Origin: Paracoccus alkenifer
Lineage (GTDB): Bacteria > Pseudomonadota > Alphaproteobacteria > Rhodobacterales > Rhodobacteraceae
Assembly (NCBI RefSeq): GCF_900108405.1
Contig: NZ_FNXG01000002.1
Location: 186,001-250,000, forward strand
Length of the DNA: 64,000 bases
Reading direction: 5' to 3'
Shown: positions 47,275 to 56,158 of the stretch, piece after piece
How the letters are laid out: every line of letters begins with the position of its first letter
Numbering within the stretch: the stretch's first letter is position 1
Notes under the pieces: generated by a model
Told to the model about the DNA's origin: nothing
The model's input: the letters and a program-made list of their open reading frames with translations, nothing else
Databases searched by the model: none
Translations under genes and position numbers: made by a program

Positions 47275-48606
47275 GTGACCACGCCCGATGCGCTGACCCA
47301 TCGCCGGGTGCTGGCGATCGCGCTGCCGATCGTGCTGGCCAATGCCACCGTGCCGATCCTGGGCGCGGTCGATACCGGCGTGGTCGGGCGGCTGGGGCAG
47401 GCCGCGCCCATCGGGGCGGTGGGGCTGGGGGCGGTGATTTTGACCTCGGTCTACTGGATCTTCGGGTTCCTGCGCATGGGCACCTCGGGGATGGTGGCGC
47501 AAAGCCACGGCGCCGGGGACGGCGCGGAAAGCGGCGCGCATCTGATCCGGGCGCTGGCGGTGGCGGGCGCGGCCGGGGCGGCGCTGATCGTGCTGCAATG
47601 GCCGCTGATGGCGCTGGCCTTTCGGCTGGCCCCGGCCTCGGCCGAGGTCGAAACGCTCGCCCGCGCCTATGTCGCGATCCGTATCTGGGGCGCGCCGGCC
47701 ACCATCGCCATGTATGCGCTGACCGGCTGGATGATCGCCACCGAACGCACCCGCGCGGTGCTGGCGGTGCAGATGCTGGTCAATCTGGTCAATATCGGGC
47801 TGGATCTGCTGTTCGTGCTGGGCTTTGGCTGGGGCGTGCGCGGAGTCGCCGCCGCCACGCTGACGGCCGAGCTGTCGGGGCTGGCACTGGCGCTGTATCT
47901 GGCGGCCCCGGCGCTGCGAAACGGCGCGCGCGCGGCCGGGATCTGGGCGCGGGCGCGGCTGGGGCGGATGCTGCGGGTCAACAGCGACATCATGCTGCGC
48001 TCGGTGCTGTTGCAGGGGGCGATGACCGCGTTCGTGTTCGTCGGCGCGGGCATGGGCGACGTGGCGCTGGCGGCCAATCAGGTGCTGCTGCAATTCCTGG
48101 CGATCACCGCATTCGGCCTGGACGGGCTGGCCTTTGCCGCGGAATCGCTGGTCGGGCAGGCGGTGGGTGCGCGCCGCCCCGAACGGGTGCGCCGGGCTGC
48201 GGTGCTGACCTCGGGCTGGGGGCTGGCCGGCGCGGTGGCGCTGAGTCTCGTCTTTGCGCTGGGCGGCGGGCAGCTGGTGTCGTGGCTGACCACCTCGGCC
48301 GAGGTGCGGGCGGCGGCGGCGGTCTATCTGCCCTGGCTGGTGCTGGCGCCGCTGTTGGGCGTCGCCAGCTGGATGCTGGACGGCATCTTCATCGGGGCCA
48401 CGCTGACGCGCGAGATGCGCCGCGCCATGCTGCCGGCGGTGGCGGCCTATGCCGTGGCGGTGCTGGTGCTGGTGCCGCCCTTGGGCAACCACGGGCTGTG
48501 GGCGGCGCTGATGGTGCTGTATATCGGGCGGGCGCTGGCGATGGGGCGGTATTATCCCCGGGTCGAGCAGGCGGCGGGCACGGGGCCGCTGGCCGCGCAG
48601 GGCTGA
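47275..48606 (+). CDS. MATE/DinF-family multidrug exporter
   Basis: A 443-residue protein with about twelve hydrophobic helices, of the MATE superfamily, DinF branch: VLAIALPIVLANATVPILG, VDTGVVGRLG, GWMIATERTRAVLAVQML and VNIGLDLLFVLGFGWGVRG. It begins with GTG 47275. Such proteins export cationic drugs or peptides by sodium or proton antiport. Thirteen bases separate it from the thioesterase pair, so it may be on the same transcript. A terminator follows. Confidence 0.9.
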   Translation: MTTPDALTHRRVLAIALPIVLANATVPILGAVDTGVVGRLGQAAPIGAVGLGAVILTSVYWIFGFLRMGTSGMVAQSHGAGDGAESGAHLIRALAVAGAAGAALIVLQWPLMALAFRLAPASAEVETLARAYVAIRIWGAPATIAMYALTGWMIATERTRAVLAVQMLVNLVNIGLDLLFVLGFGWGVRGVAAATLTAELSGLALALYLAAPALRNGARAAGIWARARLGRMLRVNSDIMLRSVLLQGAMTAFVFVGAGMGDVALAANQVLLQFLAITAFGLDGLAFAAESLVGQAVGARRPERVRRAAVLTSGWGLAGAVALSLVFALGGGQLVSWLTTSAEVRAAAAVYLPWLVLAPLLGVASWMLDGIFIGATLTREMRRAMLPAVAAYAVAVLVLVPPLGNHGLWAALMVLYIGRALAMGRYYPRVEQAAGTGPLAAQG

Positions 48607-48623
48607 GGACGCGGCCGACGAAA

Positions 48624-48649
48624 AAAGCCCCCGCAACGGGGGCTTTCAG
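48624..48649. terminator. bidirectional terminator between MATE and zeta genes
   Basis: AAAGCCCCCG and CGGGGGCTTT with loop CAA, preceded by AAA. It lies between the convergent stops at 48606 and 48671. Confidence 0.85.
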
Positions 48650-48670
48650 CGGGCGCACGCCGGCACGGGA

Positions 48671-48985
48671 TCAGATTTCGTCCAGAACCTGCTGGCGGGC
48701 CACGTCGCGCAGCTCGGCCATCCTGGCGCGGATCGTGGCCTCATCGGCCTTGTCGCCCAGATCGGCGGCGACCTTGCGGAACACGTCCTCTTCGCCCGGC
48801 TCGTCGAAATCCGAGGACACGATGGTCAGCGCATAGGTCCGCGCCTCGTCGCCGGTCTTGCCCAGCAGCCCGGCCGCCCATTCGCCCAGCAGGCGGTTGC
48901 GCCGCGCCTCGGCCTTGAAGCGCAGCTCGGCGTCAAGGGCGAACTTGGATTCCTGGGCGCGCTTGCGGTCGTCGAAAGTGCTCAT
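48671..48985 (-). CDS. F1F0-ATPase inhibitor subunit zeta (DUF1476)
   Basis: A 104-residue protein with the DUF1476/zeta pattern: STFDDRKRAQESKFALDAE at the N-terminus (the inhibitory segment in Paracoccus denitrificans), FKAEARRNRLLGEWAAGLLG and DEPGEEDVFRKVAADLGDKA. In P. denitrificans zeta binds the F1 sector and blocks ATP hydrolysis. Length is the same as the P. denitrificans protein. It is encoded 11 kb away from the F0 operon, divergent from purC. The start at 48985 is set by the conserved N-terminus. Confidence 0.9.
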   Translation of the reverse strand: MSTFDDRKRAQESKFALDAELRFKAEARRNRLLGEWAAGLLGKTGDEARTYALTIVSSDFDEPGEEDVFRKVAADLGDKADEATIRARMAELRDVARQQVLDEI

Positions 48986-49171
48986 CAAAGCCTCCGATTG
49001 ATGTGTTTTCAAATATGACGGCCGGGACCGTTGCCCGCAAGGCGTTTCCCGCGCCCCGGCCTGCGGGGCGCCAAGTTGGGCCCCGATGCCCGGCCCGTAT
49101 TGCCCCTGTGCCCCGAACGGGGCTATGGGTGCGGGGACAATCCGAACCCGCCCAAGGAAAGGCGCGCGATC

Positions 49172-49930
49172 ATGGCCCCCAGGCGCAAGAAAATCTACGA
49201 AGGCAAGGCCAAGATCCTTTACGAAGGCACCGAGCCGGGCACCCTGATCCAGTATTTCAAGGACGACGCCACCGCCTTTAACGCGCAGAAAAAGGCGGTG
49301 ATCGACGGCAAGGGTGTGCTGAACAACCGCCTGTCGGAATATTTCATGCAGGGCTTGGGCAATATCGGCGTGCCCACCCATTTCATCCGCCGCATCAACA
49401 TGCGCGAGCAGCTGATCCGCCAGGTCGAGATCATCCCGCTTGAGGTGATCGTGCGCAATTTCGCCGCCGGCAGCATCGCCAAGCGGCTGGGCATGGAAGA
49501 GGGCACCCAGCTGCCCCGGCCGATCGTCGAATACAGCTTCAAGAACGACGAGCTGGGCGATCCGATGGTGTCCGAGGAATATGTGATCGCCTTTGGCTGG
49601 GCCAGCCAGCAGGATCTGGACGATATCGTCAGCCTAGCGCTGCGGGTGAACGATTTCCTGTCGGGGGTGTTCTACGGCGTCGGCATCAAGCTGATCGACT
49701 TCAAGATCGAGATCGGGCGCATCTGGGACGGCGAGTTCATGCGGCTGGTCGTTGCCGATGAAATCAGCCCCGACAGCTGCCGGCTGTGGGACAACAAGAC
49801 CGGGCAAAAGCTGGACAAGGACGTGTTCCGCCGCGATCTGGGCAGCCTGACCGACGCCTATTCCGAGGTCGCGCGCCGTCTGGGCGTGCTGCCCGCCGCC
49901 GTGCCCGTGAAACCCACGCTTATCAACTGA
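49172..49930 (+). CDS. purC: phosphoribosylaminoimidazole-succinocarboxamide synthase
   Basis: A 252-residue SAICAR synthetase of purine synthesis. The N-terminus [14 protein letters not shown] (ATP-binding glycine region), [17 protein letters not shown], and [21 protein letters not shown] with SPDSCRLWD are typical. ATG 49172 follows CAAGGAAAGG. It is divergent from zeta and followed 22 bases later by purS. Confidence 0.97.
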   Translation: MAPRRKKIYEGKAKILYEGTEPGTLIQYFKDDATAFNAQKKAVIDGKGVLNNRLSEYFMQGLGNIGVPTHFIRRINMREQLIRQVEIIPLEVIVRNFAAGSIAKRLGMEEGTQLPRPIVEYSFKNDELGDPMVSEEYVIAFGWASQQDLDDIVSLALRVNDFLSGVFYGVGIKLIDFKIEIGRIWDGEFMRLVVADEISPDSCRLWDNKTGQKLDKDVFRRDLGSLTDAYSEVARRLGVLPAAVPVKPTLIN

Positions 49931-49952
49931 AGCCAGCAGAAGGACGCCCCCG

Positions 49953-50192
49953 ATGAAAGCCCGCGTGACGATCATGCTCAAGAACGGCGTCCTGGACCCG
50001 CAGGGCGAGGCGATCCGCCATGCGCTGGGCACGCTGGGGTTTTCCGGCGTCGAGGGCGTGCGCCAAGGCAAGGTGATCGAGCTGGACCTGGCCGCCACCG
50101 ACGCCGCGGCGGCCGAGGCCGAGGTCGGGCGCATGTGCGAGCAGCTGCTGGCGAACACCGTCATCGAAAGCTGGCGGGTCGAGATTCTCTAG
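49953..50192 (+). CDS. purS: phosphoribosylformylglycinamidine synthase subunit PurS
   Basis: A 79-residue PurS, the small bridging subunit of the three-part FGAM synthase (PurS/PurQ/PurL). It shows KARVTIMLKNGVLDPQGEAI and VRQGKVIELDL. Most relatives place purQ and purL close after purS; here a repeat and the LysR/formate dehydrogenase genes follow instead. The gene is intact. Confidence 0.94.
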   Translation: MKARVTIMLKNGVLDPQGEAIRHALGTLGFSGVEGVRQGKVIELDLAATDAAAAEAEVGRMCEQLLANTVIESWRVEIL

Positions 50193-50205
50193 AGTCTCTG
50201 TCCGA

Positions 50206-50240
50206 CCGGGGCGCTGCCCCGGACCCCGGGATATTTGAAA
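50206..50240 (+). repeat. GGGATATTT intergenic repeat, type B, short tail
   Basis: CCGGGGCGCTGCCCCGGACC then CCGGGATATTTGAAA. It lies 14 bases after the purS stop and lacks the CATGATGAAGA tail. It may terminate purCS. Confidence 0.8.
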
Positions 50241-50268
50241 CCGCCCGAATCTGCGCAGGGTGCGCCCC

Positions 50269-51135
50269 ATGATCGACCGGCTACAGATGTTCATGGTGCT
50301 GGCGCGCGAACAGCATTTCGGCCGCGCGGCCGAGGCGCTGGGGATCACCCAGCCTTCGCTGTCGTCGGCGCTGCGCACGCTTGAGGAACATCTGGGCGTG
50401 CAGCTGGTGCGGCGCGGCTCGCGGTTCCACGGGCTGACCCCCGAGGGCGAGCGGGTGCTGGAATGGGCGCGGCGCATCGTCGGCGACATGCGCACCATGC
50501 AGGCCGAGCTGCGCGCCACCCGCAGCGGCGTGTCGGGCCGGCTGCGGCTAGGGGTGATCCCCACCGCGATGCCGCGAATCGCCGAGCTGACGGCCCCGTT
50601 CCTGGCCCGGCATCCCGCTGCCGAGGTCAGCATCCTGTCGCGGTCCTCGGACGAGATCCGCGACCAGATCGCCGCGCTGGAGCTGGACGCCGGCGTCACC
50701 TATCTGGACGGCGAATCGCTGGGGCGGCTGCGCACGGTGCCGCTGTTCGTAGAGACCCTGTGCCTGGTCGACCGCAGCTCGCAATCGGGGCCGGTGTCCT
50801 GGGCCGAGGCGGCGACGCGGCCCCTGTGCCTGCTGACCCCCGACATGCAGAACCGGCGCATCGTTTCGGCCCGGCTGGCGCAGGCGGATGCGCTGGTCGC
50901 GCCCAAGGTGGAATCGAATTCCATGCTGGCGATCCTGTCGCATGTCGCGACCGGCGGCTGGGCCGCGATCCTGCCGCAGGCGCTGGCCGACGGGCTGCCG
51001 CTGCCCTCGGGCGTGCGCGCGCGGCCGCTGACGGGGGGCGAGCATATGGTGGGGCTGGCGCTGGCCGGGCGCGAGCCGCTGCCCCCGCTGCTCGAAGCGC
51101 TGGTGCAGATCGCCGAGCAGCTGCAACCGCGATAG
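50269..51135 (+). CDS. LysR-family regulator of the formate dehydrogenase operon
   Basis: A 288-residue LysR regulator. The HTH region is FGRAAEALGITQPSLSSALR with LEEHLGVQLVRRG, then the substrate-binding domain (LRLGVIPTAMPRIAELTAPF). ATG 50269 is used, with AGGG eight bases upstream. It reads in the same direction as fdsG, 102 bases upstream of it; an FdsR-like role controlling the fds operon is inferred from position. A palindrome and promoter-like pair follow in the gap. Confidence 0.85.
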   Translation: MIDRLQMFMVLAREQHFGRAAEALGITQPSLSSALRTLEEHLGVQLVRRGSRFHGLTPEGERVLEWARRIVGDMRTMQAELRATRSGVSGRLRLGVIPTAMPRIAELTAPFLARHPAAEVSILSRSSDEIRDQIAALELDAGVTYLDGESLGRLRTVPLFVETLCLVDRSSQSGPVSWAEAATRPLCLLTPDMQNRRIVSARLAQADALVAPKVESNSMLAILSHVATGGWAAILPQALADGLPLPSGVRARPLTGGEHMVGLALAGREPLPPLLEALVQIAEQLQPR

Positions 51136-51196
51136 GCGTTGTCTATCACGGCACGGGTCTTCAGGATTGATCTGCCTATCGCGGCGGGCGTAAGTT
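51131..51196 (+). promoter_or_regulatory. LysR-type boxes and promoter before fdsG
   Basis: GATAG-N7-CTATC at 51131-51147 (overlapping the LysR stop) is an inverted repeat of the LysR T-N11-A kind, and another CTATC lies 33 bp on at 51176. TTGATC at 51167-51172 and TAAGTT at 51191-51196 are 18 bases apart, giving a promoter just ahead of fdsG (start 51238, ribosome site GAGGAG). The second CTATC lies between the -35 and -10. Confidence 0.5.
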
Positions 51197-51237
51197 CCCG
51201 CATGCCCGCGACTGTGCCAGCCTGATTGAGGAGCCTC

Positions 51238-51753
51238 ATGCAGCCGACCTCCAACTTCGACCGCCCGCCGAATATGCCGCCGATTGCCGCGCTTGAGGGC
51301 GAGTCACTTGTCAGGTTGCAGGCGATCATCGCCCGTCACCGCGGCGACGAAGGTCCGCTGCTGCCGATCCTGCATGACGTGCAGGCCGAATGGGGGATGA
51401 TCCCCGAATCCGCGCAGCCGGTGATCGCCCAGGCGCTGGGGATGAGCCGGGCCGAGATCCACGGCGTGGTCAGCTTTTACCATGATTTCCGGCAGGAACC
51501 CGCGGGCCGCCATGTGCTGCGGCTGTGCCGGGCCGAGGCCTGCCAGTCGGTCGGTGCCGATGCGCTGGCGCAACAGGTCCGCACCGCGCTGGGGCTGGAC
51601 TGGCACGAAACCACCCCCGACGGGCGACTGACGCTTGAGCCGGTGTTCTGCCTTGGGTTGTGCGCTTGCGGGCCGTCTGCGCAACTTGACGACCGGCTGG
51701 TCGGGCGCGCCACCGCCGACAGGCTGGTGGCGCTGGCCGGGGGGGCGCGCTGA
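51238..51753 (+). CDS. fdsG: NAD-dependent formate dehydrogenase subunit gamma
   Basis: A 171-residue NuoE-like [2Fe-2S] protein. It shows LRLCRAEACQSVGADALAQ (first Cys pair with the family spacing) and VFCLGLCACGPSAQLDD (second pair), which bind the cluster. It passes electrons from the FMN site of FdsB. ATG 51238 follows GAGGAG. Its stop overlaps the fdsB start (TGATG). Confidence 0.95.
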   Translation: MQPTSNFDRPPNMPPIAALEGESLVRLQAIIARHRGDEGPLLPILHDVQAEWGMIPESAQPVIAQALGMSRAEIHGVVSFYHDFRQEPAGRHVLRLCRAEACQSVGADALAQQVRTALGLDWHETTPDGRLTLEPVFCLGLCACGPSAQLDDRLVGRATADRLVALAGGAR

Positions 51754-53282
51754 TGCGGGTCTGGGTTCCCATTGACGCCGCCGCCCGCGCGCTGGGCGCG
51801 GACGAGGTCGCGGCCGCCGTGCGCGCCTGCGGCCAGCAGCCGATCCGCAACGGCTCGCGCGGGATGGTCTGGCTTGAGCCGCTGCTGGAAATCGAGATCG
51901 ACGGCATCCGCCACGGCTTTGGCCCGGTCGAGCCGGACGAGGTGGCGGCGATCTTGGCCGACCCGCGCGGCCACGCCAAGGCGTTGGGTCCGGTCGAGGA
52001 ACTGCCCTGGATGCGCGCGCAGACCCGGCTGACATTCGCCCGCGTCGGCATCACCGACCCGCTGTCGCTAGAGGATTACAAGGCCCACGGCGGGCTTTCG
52101 GGGCTGAAAGCCGCCATCGCCACCCCCGACCGCATCATCCCCGAGGTCACTGATTCCGGCCTGCGCGGCCGCGGCGGCGCCGGTTTCCCCACCGGCATCA
52201 AATGGGCCACCGTCGCCAAGGCCGAAGCTGCGCAGAAATACATCGTCTGCAACGCCGACGAAGGCGACAGCGGCACATTCGCCGACCGGATGCTGATGGA
52301 GGGCGACCCCTTTACCCTGATCGAGGGCATGGCGATTTCCGGCATCGCCGTCGGCGCCACCCGCGGCTATGTCTATATCCGCAGCGAATACCCCGACGCG
52401 ATCCGCGCCATGCGCGCCGCCATCGACATCGCGCGGGTGGCGGGGGTGCTGGGCGCATCCGTGCTGGGGTCCGACCACCGCTTCGACATGGAGGTCCGCG
52501 TCGGCGCCGGCGCCTATGTCTGCGGCGAGGAAACCAGCCTGCTCAACAGTCTTGAGGGCAAGCGCGGCGTGGTGCGCGCCAAGCCTCCGATCCCGGCGCT
52601 GCAAGGGTTGTTCGGCCAGCCGACCGTGGTGAACAACGTGCTGTCGCTGGCCACGGTGCCGTGGATCATGGCCAACGGGGCCGCTGCCTATGCGGCGTAT
52701 GGCATCGGGCGCTCGCGCGGGACCATGCCGCTGCAAATCGCGGGCAATGTGAAATACGGGGGTCTGTGCGAAGTCCCGTTCGGCCGCTCGCTGGGCGAGA
52801 TCGTGGACCAGATCGGCGGCGGCACCGCCAGCGGCCGGCCGGTCAAGGCGGTGCAGGTCGGCGGCCCGCTGGGCGCCTATTTCCCGCGGGCACTGTTCGA
52901 CACCCCCTTTGGCTACGAGGAATTCGCCGGCAAGGACGGGCTGGTCGGCCATGCCGGCATCGTCATCTTTGACGACAGCGCCGACATGATGGCGCTGGCC
53001 CGTTTCGCGATGGAATTCTGCGCCGTCGAATCCTGCGGCAAATGCACGCCCTGCCGCGTGGGTTCGATCCGGGGGGTGGAAACCATCGACCGCATCGCGG
53101 CGGGCGACGGGGATGCGATCCCGCTGCTGACCGATCTGTGCAACACCATGAAATGGGGCAGCCTGTGCGCGCTGGGGGGCTTTGCGCCCTATCCGGTGAT
53201 GTCGGCGCTGACGCATTTCCCTGACGATTTCACCGGCAGCGCGCCTATGGGCCGCGCGCGCCGGGTGGAGGCTGCGGAATGA
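51753..53282 (+). CDS. fdsB: NAD-dependent formate dehydrogenase subunit beta
   Basis: A 509-residue NuoF-like subunit that binds FMN, NAD and a [4Fe-4S] cluster. An N-terminal thioredoxin-like region (1-110) is followed by the FMN/NAD fold with LRGRGGAGFPTGIKW and CNADEGDSGTFADRM, and a C-terminal cluster motif CGKCTPCRVGSIRG plus a later Cys (DLCNTM). The second domain is the site of NAD reduction. It overlaps fdsG and fdsA at their ends. Confidence 0.96.
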   Translation: MRVWVPIDAAARALGADEVAAAVRACGQQPIRNGSRGMVWLEPLLEIEIDGIRHGFGPVEPDEVAAILADPRGHAKALGPVEELPWMRAQTRLTFARVGITDPLSLEDYKAHGGLSGLKAAIATPDRIIPEVTDSGLRGRGGAGFPTGIKWATVAKAEAAQKYIVCNADEGDSGTFADRMLMEGDPFTLIEGMAISGIAVGATRGYVYIRSEYPDAIRAMRAAIDIARVAGVLGASVLGSDHRFDMEVRVGAGAYVCGEETSLLNSLEGKRGVVRAKPPIPALQGLFGQPTVVNNVLSLATVPWIMANGAAAYAAYGIGRSRGTMPLQIAGNVKYGGLCEVPFGRSLGEIVDQIGGGTASGRPVKAVQVGGPLGAYFPRALFDTPFGYEEFAGKDGLVGHAGIVIFDDSADMMALARFAMEFCAVESCGKCTPCRVGSIRGVETIDRIAAGDGDAIPLLTDLCNTMKWGSLCALGGFAPYPVMSALTHFPDDFTGSAPMGRARRVEAAE

Positions 53283-56158
53283 AGGATTTCATCATCCCCG
53301 ACCTGCGGGATCTGGGCACCCCTGCGGTGCGTTCGGACGTGACCGTCACGCTCAGCGTGGACGGCATTCCGGTCAGCGTGCCCGCGGGCACCAGCGTGAT
53401 GCGGGCGGCGGCGCTGGCCGGCGTCACCGTGCCCAAGCTGTGCGCCACCGACAGCCTCGAGGCGTTCGGGTCGTGCCGGCTGTGCGTCGTCGCGATCGAG
53501 GGGATGCGCGGCACGCCCGCATCCTGCACCACCCCGGTGGCCGAGGGCATGGTCGTCCACACCCAGACCGACGAGATCGCCCAGATCCGCCGCGGGGTGA
53601 TGGAGCTTTACCTGAGCGACCACCCGCAGGACCTGCTGGGCAGCCCGATCACCGGCAACTCGGAAATGCAGGACATGATCGGGGCGGTGGGGCTGCGCGA
53701 AATGCGCTATGTCCCCGGCAAGAACCACGTCTACCCGCAGAACGGCGGTGCGCCGAACCCGGAATACCGGGCGCCGGACGATTCGAACCCCTATTTCACC
53801 TTTGACCCCTCGCTGTGCATCGTCTGTTCGCGCTGCGTGCGCGCCTGCGAAGAGGTGCAGGGCACATTCGCCCTGACCATCGAGGGCCGCGGTTTTGACA
53901 GCCGGGTCAGCGCCGGGATGGCGTCGGATGATTTCCTGTCCTCGGATTGCGTCAGCTGCGGCGCCTGCGTGCAGGTCTGCCCGACCGGGTCGCTGGTGGA
54001 AAACTCGGTAATCCAGATCGGCACCCCCGACCGTATCGTGAAAACCACCTGCGCCTATTGCGGGGTCGGGTGCAGCTTCGACGCGCATATGCGCGGGGAA
54101 ACCGTGGTCAAGATGGTGCCCAGCAAGGACGGCAAGGCCAACCACGGCCACAGCTGCGTCAAGGGTCGCTTTGCCTGGGGCTATGCCACCCACGCCGAAC
54201 GCATCCTGCACCCGATGGTGCGCGAGCACTACACCGACCCGTGGCGCGAAGTGTCCTGGGACGAGGCGCTGGATTTCGCCGCCGAGCGGCTGAGGCGCGC
54301 GCAGGCCGAACATGGGCGTGATTCGGTCGGGGTCATCACCTCGTCGCGCTGCACGAACGAGGAAACCTATCTGGTCCAGAAACTGGCCCGCGCGGTGTTT
54401 GGCAACAACAACACCGACACCTGCGCGCGGGTCTGCCATTCGCCGACCGGCTACGGGCTGAAAACCACATTCGGCACCTCGGCCGGGACGCATGATTTCG
54501 ATTCGGTCGAGGATACCGACCTGGCGCTGGTGATCGGGGCGAACCCGACCGACGCGCATCCGGTGTTCGGCTCGCGCCTGCGCAAGCGGTTGCGGCAGGG
54601 GGCGGGGCTGATCGTGATCGACCCGCGCCGCATCGACCTGCTGGACACGGTGCATCGCTCGGACGCGCTGCACCTGCCCCTGATGCCCGGCACCAACGTG
54701 GCAGTGCTGACCGCGATCGCGCAGGTGATCGTGGCCGAGGGGTTGCAGGACGACGACTTCATCCGCGAACGCTGCGACTGGGACGAGTTCCTCGCCTATC
54801 GCGAATTCCTGCTGGACCCCCGCCATTCGCCGGAATCGGTGCAGGCGCAAAGCCGCGTTCCCGCCGATCTGATCCGGCAGGCGGCGCGCGCCTATGCGGC
54901 CGCGCCCCGCGCCAGCATCTATTACGGGCTGGGGGTGACGGAACATTCGCAGGGCTCGACCACGGTGATGGCGATTGCCAACCTGGCGATGCTGACCGGC
55001 AATATCGGCAAGCCCGGCACCGGGGTGAACCCGCTGCGCGGCCAGAACAACGTGCAGGGTTCGTGCGACATGGGCTCGTTTCCGCATGAATACCCCGGCT
55101 ATCGCCATGTCTCGGACCCCGAGACAAGGGCGATCTACGAACGCGTCTGGGGGGTGGAGCTGTCCGAGGAACCGGGCCTGCGCATCAACAACATGTTCGA
55201 CGAGGCCACCGCCGGCCGCTTCAAGGGCCTGTATTGCCAGGGCGAAGATGTGCTGCAATCCGACCCCAACACCAGCCATGTGCAGCAGGCGCTGGCCAGT
55301 CTCGACATCCTGATCGTTCACGACATCTTCCTGAACGAGACGGCGAATTATGCGCATGTGTTCCTGCCCGGTTCGACCTTCCTGGAAAAGAACGGCACCT
55401 TCACCAATGCCGAACGCCGCATCAACATGGTCCGCCGCGCCATGGCGCCGCGCAACGGCTATGAGGATTGGGAAATCACCCAGATGCTGGCCAACCGGCT
55501 GGGCGGCGGCTGGGATTATGCCCACTCCTCGGACATCATGGACGAGATCGCGCTGACCACGCCCAGCTTTGCCGGGGTCAGCTTCGACCTGCTGGACCGC
55601 GAGGGCTCGGTGCAGTGGCCCTGCAACGCGGCCGCGCCGCTGGGCACGCCGGTGATGCATATCGACGGCTTCGTGCGCGGCAAGGGCCGGTTCATCAACA
55701 CCGAATATGTCGCGACCGACGAACGCAGCGGCCCGCGCTTTCCGCTGCTGCTGACCACCGGGCGCACGCTGACGCAGTATAACGTCGGCGCGCAGACGCG
55801 GCGGACCGACAACACCGTCTGGCACCCCGAGGATGTGCTGGAGATCCACCCCCACGACGCCGAGAACCGCGGCATCCGCCAGGGCGATCTGGTGCGGCTG
55901 GCCAGCCGCGCCGGCGAAACCACCCTGCGCGCCGAGGTGACGGAACGGGTGGCGCCGGGGGTGGTGTTCACCACCTTCCACCACCCCGGCACCCAGGCCA
56001 ACGTGGTGACCACCGACAGTTCCGACTGGGCCACCAACTGCCCGGAGTTCAAGGTGACGGCGGTGCAGGTCAGCCCCTCGAACGGGCCGAGCGAGTGGCA
56101 GGAAAGCTATGCCCGCCACGCCGAGCTGTCGCGGCGCATCCTGCCGGCGGCGGAATGA
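53279..56158 (+). CDS. fdsA: NAD-dependent formate dehydrogenase subunit alpha (molybdenum)
   Basis: A 959-residue catalytic subunit holding a bis-MGD molybdenum cofactor and Fe-S clusters. An N-terminal [2Fe-2S] ferredoxin-like domain (TVPKLCATDSLEAFGSCRLC), 4Fe-4S sites (CIVCSRCVRACEEVQG and CVSCGACVQVCPTG), the CAYCGVGC domain and the Mo/W-bisPGD domain follow. The Mo ligand is C386 in ARVCHSPTGYG, followed by His387, so this is a Cys enzyme and not a selenocysteine one. It oxidises formate to CO2 and, in these complexes, can work in reverse. Full length. Confidence 0.97.
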   Translation: MKDFIIPDLRDLGTPAVRSDVTVTLSVDGIPVSVPAGTSVMRAAALAGVTVPKLCATDSLEAFGSCRLCVVAIEGMRGTPASCTTPVAEGMVVHTQTDEIAQIRRGVMELYLSDHPQDLLGSPITGNSEMQDMIGAVGLREMRYVPGKNHVYPQNGGAPNPEYRAPDDSNPYFTFDPSLCIVCSRCVRACEEVQGTFALTIEGRGFDSRVSAGMASDDFLSSDCVSCGACVQVCPTGSLVENSVIQIGTPDRIVKTTCAYCGVGCSFDAHMRGETVVKMVPSKDGKANHGHSCVKGRFAWGYATHAERILHPMVREHYTDPWREVSWDEALDFAAERLRRAQAEHGRDSVGVITSSRCTNEETYLVQKLARAVFGNNNTDTCARVCHSPTGYGLKTTFGTSAGTHDFDSVEDTDLALVIGANPTDAHPVFGSRLRKRLRQGAGLIVIDPRRIDLLDTVHRSDALHLPLMPGTNVAVLTAIAQVIVAEGLQDDDFIRERCDWDEFLAYREFLLDPRHSPESVQAQSRVPADLIRQAARAYAAAPRASIYYGLGVTEHSQGSTTVMAIANLAMLTGNIGKPGTGVNPLRGQNNVQGSCDMGSFPHEYPGYRHVSDPETRAIYERVWGVELSEEPGLRINNMFDEATAGRFKGLYCQGEDVLQSDPNTSHVQQALASLDILIVHDIFLNETANYAHVFLPGSTFLEKNGTFTNAERRINMVRRAMAPRNGYEDWEITQMLANRLGGGWDYAHSSDIMDEIALTTPSFAGVSFDLLDREGSVQWPCNAAAPLGTPVMHIDGFVRGKGRFINTEYVATDERSGPRFPLLLTTGRTLTQYNVGAQTRRTDNTVWHPEDVLEIHPHDAENRGIRQGDLVRLASRAGETTLRAEVTERVAPGVVFTTFHHPGTQANVVTTDSSDWATNCPEFKVTAVQVSPSNGPSEWQESYARHAELSRRILPAAE

